Assembly (NCBI GenBank): GCA_002336675.1 | Contig: DDEI01000040.1 | Coordinates: forward strand, 22,775-31,503 | DNA: 8,729 nt | Origin: Flavobacteriales bacterium UBA1958 | Lineage (GTDB): Bacteria > Bacteroidota > Bacteroidia > Flavobacteriales_D > Sanyastnellaceae | Direction: 5' to 3' | Shown: piece after piece, positions 5,569-8,729 of the stretch | Layout of the letters: each line of letters begins with the position of its first letter | Numbering within the stretch: the first letter of the stretch is position 1 | Made by a program: the position numbers and the translations under genes | The notes under the pieces: model-generated | Told to the model about the DNA's origin: nothing | Databases searched by the model: none | What the model saw: the letters and a program-made list of their open reading frames with translations, nothing else

Positions 5569-8178
5569 TTATTTCATTTGTTTAAGCTTCTCTTCCATCT
5601 GAGCTATCTTAGCCTCAGCATCAGCTATTTTCTTTCTCTCAGAGGCTACTACAGATTCTGGAGCTTTATTGACGAAACGTTCATTCGACAGCTTTTTCTC
5701 TACAGAAGCTGAGAATCCTTTTGTGTACTCTAATTCTTTCTCCAGATTCTTTTTTTCCTCTTCCTGAAGCTTATCTCCTAAATCCAAAGATACCACTCCG
5801 TTTTTTCTTGGATATGTATCTCCACCGTCAGAGATAACATCTATGGTGCAGTTCCCTAATTTCTTAAATAACTTCGAGAAATCTTGATTTAATTTTCCGC
5901 TAATATTCACAGAACCTGTTAAGGCATCTTTTGGACTTATGCCATATTGATTCCTTTGGTTCTTTACATCTGATAGAATCTCACTTAGCACCTCCCATTC
6001 GCGTTGCAATAGTTCATCACCCTTCGTCTGCTCTGGCCATTTAGCCACTATTAGCGCATCTTCTCTTTCTGGCCTATCGGCTAATCTATGCCAGATCTCT
6101 TCACTTAGGAAAGGCATAAATGGGTGAATTATTTTCAGTGTAGTCTCAAAAAACTCAATTGTTTCTTTCAAACTCTGAGGGTCAATCTTCCCTCCATAAG
6201 CTGGCTTCACAGCTTCTAAATAGGACGAACACAGATCATCCCAAATCAATTTATAAGAAGACATTAAAGCTTCAGAAAGTCTGAATTTAGTGAAGCTGTC
6301 ATTTATTTCTTCTAATACAGTTCCTATTCTAGAGTTAAACCATTTAACTGCTTGTTTGGCTTCTAAAGGTTGTTCTTTTTCTTCTACTTCCCATCCTTTT
6401 ACTAGTCTAAAGGCGTTCCATATTTTATTAGAAAATTTACTCCCTTGCTCGCAAAGCTTACCATCAAACGGAATATCGTTTCCTGCCGGAGCAGTAAGCA
6501 AAAGACCTACTCTAACTCCATCAGCTCCATATTGGTTTATTAGCTCTAGAGGGTCTGGAGAATTTCCTAAAGACTTGCTCATTTTTCTCCCCTGCTTGTC
6601 TCTAACTATACCCGTAAAGTAAACATTAGAAAAAGGTTTCTCATCTCTATATTCATATCCAGCCATAATCATTCTAGCCACCCAGAAGAAGATGATATCA
6701 GGACCTGTAACTAAATCAGCAGTAGGATAGTAGTAAGATACTTCTTTTTCATCTTGGAGGCCATTAAATACAGACATAGGCCACAACCAAGAAGAGAACC
6801 AAGTATCCATTACATCTTCATCTTGCTTTAAATCCTCTGCTGTTAGGGCTTTGTTCCCAGATTTAACTTTAGCTTTTTCCAAAGCCTCCTCCGCAGCAAC
6901 GCATACCACGAAATCATTATCTCCTTGTCCATAAAACCATGCTGGAATTCGATGTCCCCACCATAATTGTCTACTAACACACCAATCTTTAACGTTATTC
7001 AACCAATGATTGTAAGTGTTTACAAAATTGCCTGGATAGAAATTGATCTCCCCATCTTTTACGCTTTGCAACGCTGGCTTAACAATATCATCCATCTTAA
7101 CCCACCACTGCAGTGAAAGGCGAGGTTCTATAACCACATCAGTTCTCTCTGAATAACCAATTTTATTCTGGTAAGATTCCACCTCTACCAGATTTCCAGA
7201 CACTCCTAAATCCTCCTCTATCTGCTTTCTAACCTTAAAACGATCCACACCATCAAACAGTACCGAATTCTCATTCAATGTACCATTTGGATTCATAATA
7301 TTTATAATTTCCAAGTCATGCTTAGCGCCTAAATCAAAATCATTCACATCATGCGCAGGAGTAACCTTAAGACAGCCTGTACCGAACTCCATATCCACAT
7401 AATCATCCAGAATTATAGGGATCTCTCTTCCTATCAGAGGAACTAGGGCATGCTTACCATGTAAATGAGTGTAACGCGCATCTTCTGGATGAATACAAAT
7501 AGCTGAATCGCCCAATATAGTCTCAGGCCGAGTGGTAGCTATAGTTACATATTCTTCAGAGTCTTTTATTTCATATCTAACGTGATATAATTTTGAATTT
7601 ACTTCCTTATGAATTACTTCTTCATCAGACAAAGCTGTCAAAGCGGCTGGGTCCCAATTAATCATTCGCTCTCCTCTGTATATCAATCCTTTTTCATAGA
7701 GTCTAATGAACGTACTTACAACATCTTGGTAGTAAGTTTCATCCATAGTAAAAGAAGTTCTTTGCCAATCACAACTCGCTCCAAGCTTTTTAAGCTGTTC
7801 TAAGATTATTCCACCATACTCCTCTTTCCACTCCCACGCGTGCTTTAAAAACGCCTCTCTTCCTATGTCAGACTTTTTAATTCCTTTCTCTCTCAATCTC
7901 CTAACCACCTTAGCCTCTGTAGCTATAGATGCATGATCTGTACCTGGCACCCAGCAAGCATTTTTTCCTAACATTCGAGCTCTTCTAACTAGAACATCTT
8001 GGATGGTATTGTTCAACATATGCCCCATATGTAAAACTCCAGTTACATTTGGAGGGGGTATCACTACCGTATATGACTCTCTATCATCTGGCTCAGAATG
8101 AAAATAATCATTTTTCAGCCAGAACTCATACCACTTACTCTCTGTTTCTCTCGGGTCGTATTTACTCGGTATTTCCAT
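5569..8178 (-). CDS. valS: Valyl-tRNA synthetase, complete
   Basis: Charges tRNA-Val with valine in the cytoplasm and edits mischarged threonine. The protein is 869 residues, within the range of bacterial ValS. The class I signature appears as PPPNVTGVLHMGH (HMGH at 50-53). The CP1 editing domain contains TTRPETILGD (from 215). VSRQLWWGHRIPAW lies near 400-413, and KMSKS is at 532-536. The helical anticodon-binding domain follows from about 600 (including KIWNAFRLVKGW just before it). The C-terminal tRNA-binding coiled-coil arm, about 805-869, is very rich in Glu and Lys and ends in EEKLKQMK. All catalytic motifs are intact. The ATG at 8178-8176 places HMGH at the usual distance from the N-terminus. 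There is no Shine-Dalgarno and no T-box leader; a -7 element lies 17 nt upstream. The gene appears to stand alone, facing away from the surface-protein gene. Confidence 0.98.
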   Translation of the reverse strand: MEIPSKYDPRETESKWYEFWLKNDYFHSEPDDRESYTVVIPPPNVTGVLHMGHMLNNTIQDVLVRRARMLGKNACWVPGTDHASIATEAKVVRRLREKGIKKSDIGREAFLKHAWEWKEEYGGIILEQLKKLGASCDWQRTSFTMDETYYQDVVSTFIRLYEKGLIYRGERMINWDPAALTALSDEEVIHKEVNSKLYHVRYEIKDSEEYVTIATTRPETILGDSAICIHPEDARYTHLHGKHALVPLIGREIPIILDDYVDMEFGTGCLKVTPAHDVNDFDLGAKHDLEIINIMNPNGTLNENSVLFDGVDRFKVRKQIEEDLGVSGNLVEVESYQNKIGYSERTDVVIEPRLSLQWWVKMDDIVKPALQSVKDGEINFYPGNFVNTYNHWLNNVKDWCVSRQLWWGHRIPAWFYGQGDNDFVVCVAAEEALEKAKVKSGNKALTAEDLKQDEDVMDTWFSSWLWPMSVFNGLQDEKEVSYYYPTADLVTGPDIIFFWVARMIMAGYEYRDEKPFSNVYFTGIVRDKQGRKMSKSLGNSPDPLELINQYGADGVRVGLLLTAPAGNDIPFDGKLCEQGSKFSNKIWNAFRLVKGWEVEEKEQPLEAKQAVKWFNSRIGTVLEEINDSFTKFRLSEALMSSYKLIWDDLCSSYLEAVKPAYGGKIDPQSLKETIEFFETTLKIIHPFMPFLSEEIWHRLADRPEREDALIVAKWPEQTKGDELLQREWEVLSEILSDVKNQRNQYGISPKDALTGSVNISGKLNQDFSKLFKKLGNCTIDVISDGGDTYPRKNGVVSLDLGDKLQEEEKKNLEKELEYTKGFSASVEKKLSNERFVNKAPESVVASERKKIADAEAKIAQMEEKLKQMK

Positions 8179-8195
8179 TTCACAAAATTATTATT

Positions 8196-8203
8196 CAAAA
8201 GTA
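8196..8203 (-). promoter_or_regulatory. Candidate -7 promoter element of valS
   Basis: Read on the minus strand, the octamer TACTTTTG is a perfect match to TAnnTTTG and ends 17 nt before the valS ATG. The nearest TTTG upstream (minus strand, 8233-8230) is 26 nt away, longer than the usual 17-23, so the -33 box is weak or absent. Expected leader is about 10-15 nt. Confidence 0.4.
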
Positions 8204-8292
8204 ACTCAACCCAGCCAGTGCATTAACATCAAAAATCAATTTAATTATCCACGTAAGCTCCGTGATAATGCAGATTTCGGTGTTTTTTTGCA

Positions 8293-8300
8293 TACTTTTG
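8293..8300 (+). promoter_or_regulatory. Candidate -7 promoter element of the surface-protein gene
   Basis: TACTTTTG is again a perfect TAnnTTTG match, the same octamer as on the valS side but in the opposite orientation. No TTG is found 17-23 nt upstream, so only the -7 half is supported. It would give a leader of about 75 nt before the proposed CTG start, long enough to contain the palindrome at 8367-8385. Confidence 0.35.
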
Positions 8301-8366
8301 ACTTATAACTTTTAACTAGTATAGAAGCATTTTTCAACGCATTAAAATACCATCATACTTTTTCCA

Positions 8367-8385
8367 CTTCAGAGTTACTCTGAAG
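8367..8385. repeat. Perfect 19-bp palindrome overlapping the proposed start of the surface-protein gene
   Basis: CTTCAGAGTTACTCTGAAG has two 9-base arms that are exact reverse complements around a single central T. As RNA it would form an 8-bp stem with a three-base loop. It covers the proposed CTG start (8380-8382) and the following AAG codon. No T-run follows on either strand, so it is not an ordinary terminator. It could be a protein-binding operator or a start-masking RNA hairpin; which one, if either, cannot be decided from sequence. Confidence 0.55.
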
Positions 8386-8729
8386 GCGATTGTGTTGTTA
8401 AGTTTGTTCTGCTTCTTTTGCGGCATTAACTATTTAGGGGCCCAATGTTGTTCATACAACATTTTCATGTCTGATTCTTGGGGTGATGGATGGGATGGGT
8501 CAACGGTAATAGCCCAAGTAAATGGGTCGACGGTAGCGTCAGGTACGGTTTTATTGAGTTCAGCAGCATTAACTTTTGAAGCATGTACAGGGGATAATAT
8601 ATCTATTTCTTATTCCACTGGTTTTGGTGCTTGGGAGAATGAAATTTCATATAATCTCTCACTTAACGGAAATACTATTTACTCATCAGGAATTTTCCCT
8701 AGTACAGGAGTCAGTTATTCAGGCACCGC
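8380..8729 (+). CDS. Secreted/cell-surface protein with DSWGDGWDG-type domain, N-terminal 116 residues, cut by window edge
   Basis: The frame is open from 8320 (after a TAG at 8317) to the right edge. Its translation gives a clear signal peptide, KAIVLLSLFCFFCGINYLGAQ, followed by a mature start CCSYNIFMSDSWGDGWDG. The motif, then a Cys in FEACTGDNISISY, then GAWENEISYNLSLNGN, is a pattern I know from large extracellular proteins of Bacteroidota, many exported by the type IX system; the C-terminal sorting domain would be beyond the edge. The Asp/Gly/Trp-rich loop may bind metal, but that is inference. No ATG, GTG or TTG precedes the signal peptide's lysine in frame. CTG at 8380 gives an ideal n-region (Met-Lys-Ala). 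GTG (8392) and TTG (8395) would remove the positive charge, and the first in-frame ATG falls after the signal peptide. The start is therefore uncertain, or the gene has lost its ATG. Confidence 0.8.
   Translation, partial: MKAIVLLSLFCFFCGINYLGAQCCSYNIFMSDSWGDGWDGSTVIAQVNGSTVASGTVLLSSAALTFEACTGDNISISYSTGFGAWENEISYNLSLNGNTIYSSGIFPSTGVSYSGT

Noticed and set aside
5563..5590. Inverted repeat AAGCTTA/TAAGCTT around the valS stop codon
   Set aside because: A 7-bp AT-rich stem with a 16-nt loop that includes coding sequence and is not followed by a clean T-run on the minus strand; too weak to call the valS terminator.
5488..5712. Plus-strand ORF rich in Phe, Leu and Ser
   Set aside because: It runs antisense to the valS coiled-coil tail; Lys/Glu-rich coding on one strand gives Phe/Leu/Ser-rich frames on the other.
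6290..7803. Plus-strand ORFs at 6290-6622 and 7609-7803
   Set aside because: Antisense to conserved valS catalytic and N-terminal regions; no sign of a separate gene.
8179..8280. T-box or other amino-acid-sensing leader upstream of valS
   Set aside because: The leader implied by the -7 element is only 10-15 nt, and no T-box stem or conserved box was visible; such leaders are typical of Firmicutes.
8250..8293. Imperfect inverted repeats (CACG/CGTG and ATGCA/TGCAT) and a T-run near 8282-8289
   Set aside because: Stems of 4-5 bp with a poor fit to a hairpin-T-run arrangement; expected by chance in a sequence of this composition.
8268..8315. Short ORF starting ATG at 8268 (15 codons) ahead of the surface-protein gene
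   Set aside because: It spans the candidate -7 element, so it would probably not be transcribed whole; no evidence for a leader peptide.

Overview
The window looks like a chromosomal stretch from a member of the Bacteroidota, probably a Cytophagales- or Flavobacteriales-like marine or soil organism. The signs are AT-rich DNA, genes with no Shine-Dalgarno sequence, a clear -33/-7 promoter of the Bacteroidota type (CTTG, 20 nt, TATATTTG) before the thioredoxin-like gene, a DUF4369-like/TlpA lipoprotein, and a secreted protein with the DSWGDGWDG-type domain seen in cell-surface proteins of this phylum. The phylum is well supported; the lower-rank guess is not.

Layout, left to right. Positions 1-1599 (minus) hold the first 533 residues of aconitase B (acnB), cut by the left edge before the iron-sulphur ligands. 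Positions 1600-2117 are a gene-poor AT-rich gap with one doubtful leftward small ORF that may be a gene remnant. Positions 2118-3353 (plus) encode a MacB/FtsX-type ABC transporter permease without an adjacent ATPase gene. It converges on, and overlaps by 15 nt, an unrecognised 185-residue helical protein (3339-3896, minus, TTG start). Divergent from that gene is a 482-residue lipoprotein with a C-terminal thioredoxin fold and a WCHKC active site (3984-5432, plus), followed by a hairpin plus T-run terminator. Positions 5569-8178 (minus) encode a complete valyl-tRNA synthetase (valS). After a ~200 bp divergent intergenic region comes the start of a secreted surface protein (plus), cut by the right edge. 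Its signal-peptide start is not ATG, and the proposed start lies inside a perfect 19-bp palindrome.

The genes do not form one pathway. acnB (TCA cycle) and valS (translation) are housekeeping genes. The permease, the TlpA-like lipoprotein and the surface protein all act in the cell envelope but are on separate transcription units. I see no CRISPR array, phage, transposase, tRNA or rRNA. I found no convincing new multi-gene system. The items most worth checking are the palindrome at the start of the surface-protein gene, the unknown protein overlapping the permease, and the possible remnant between acnB and the permease.
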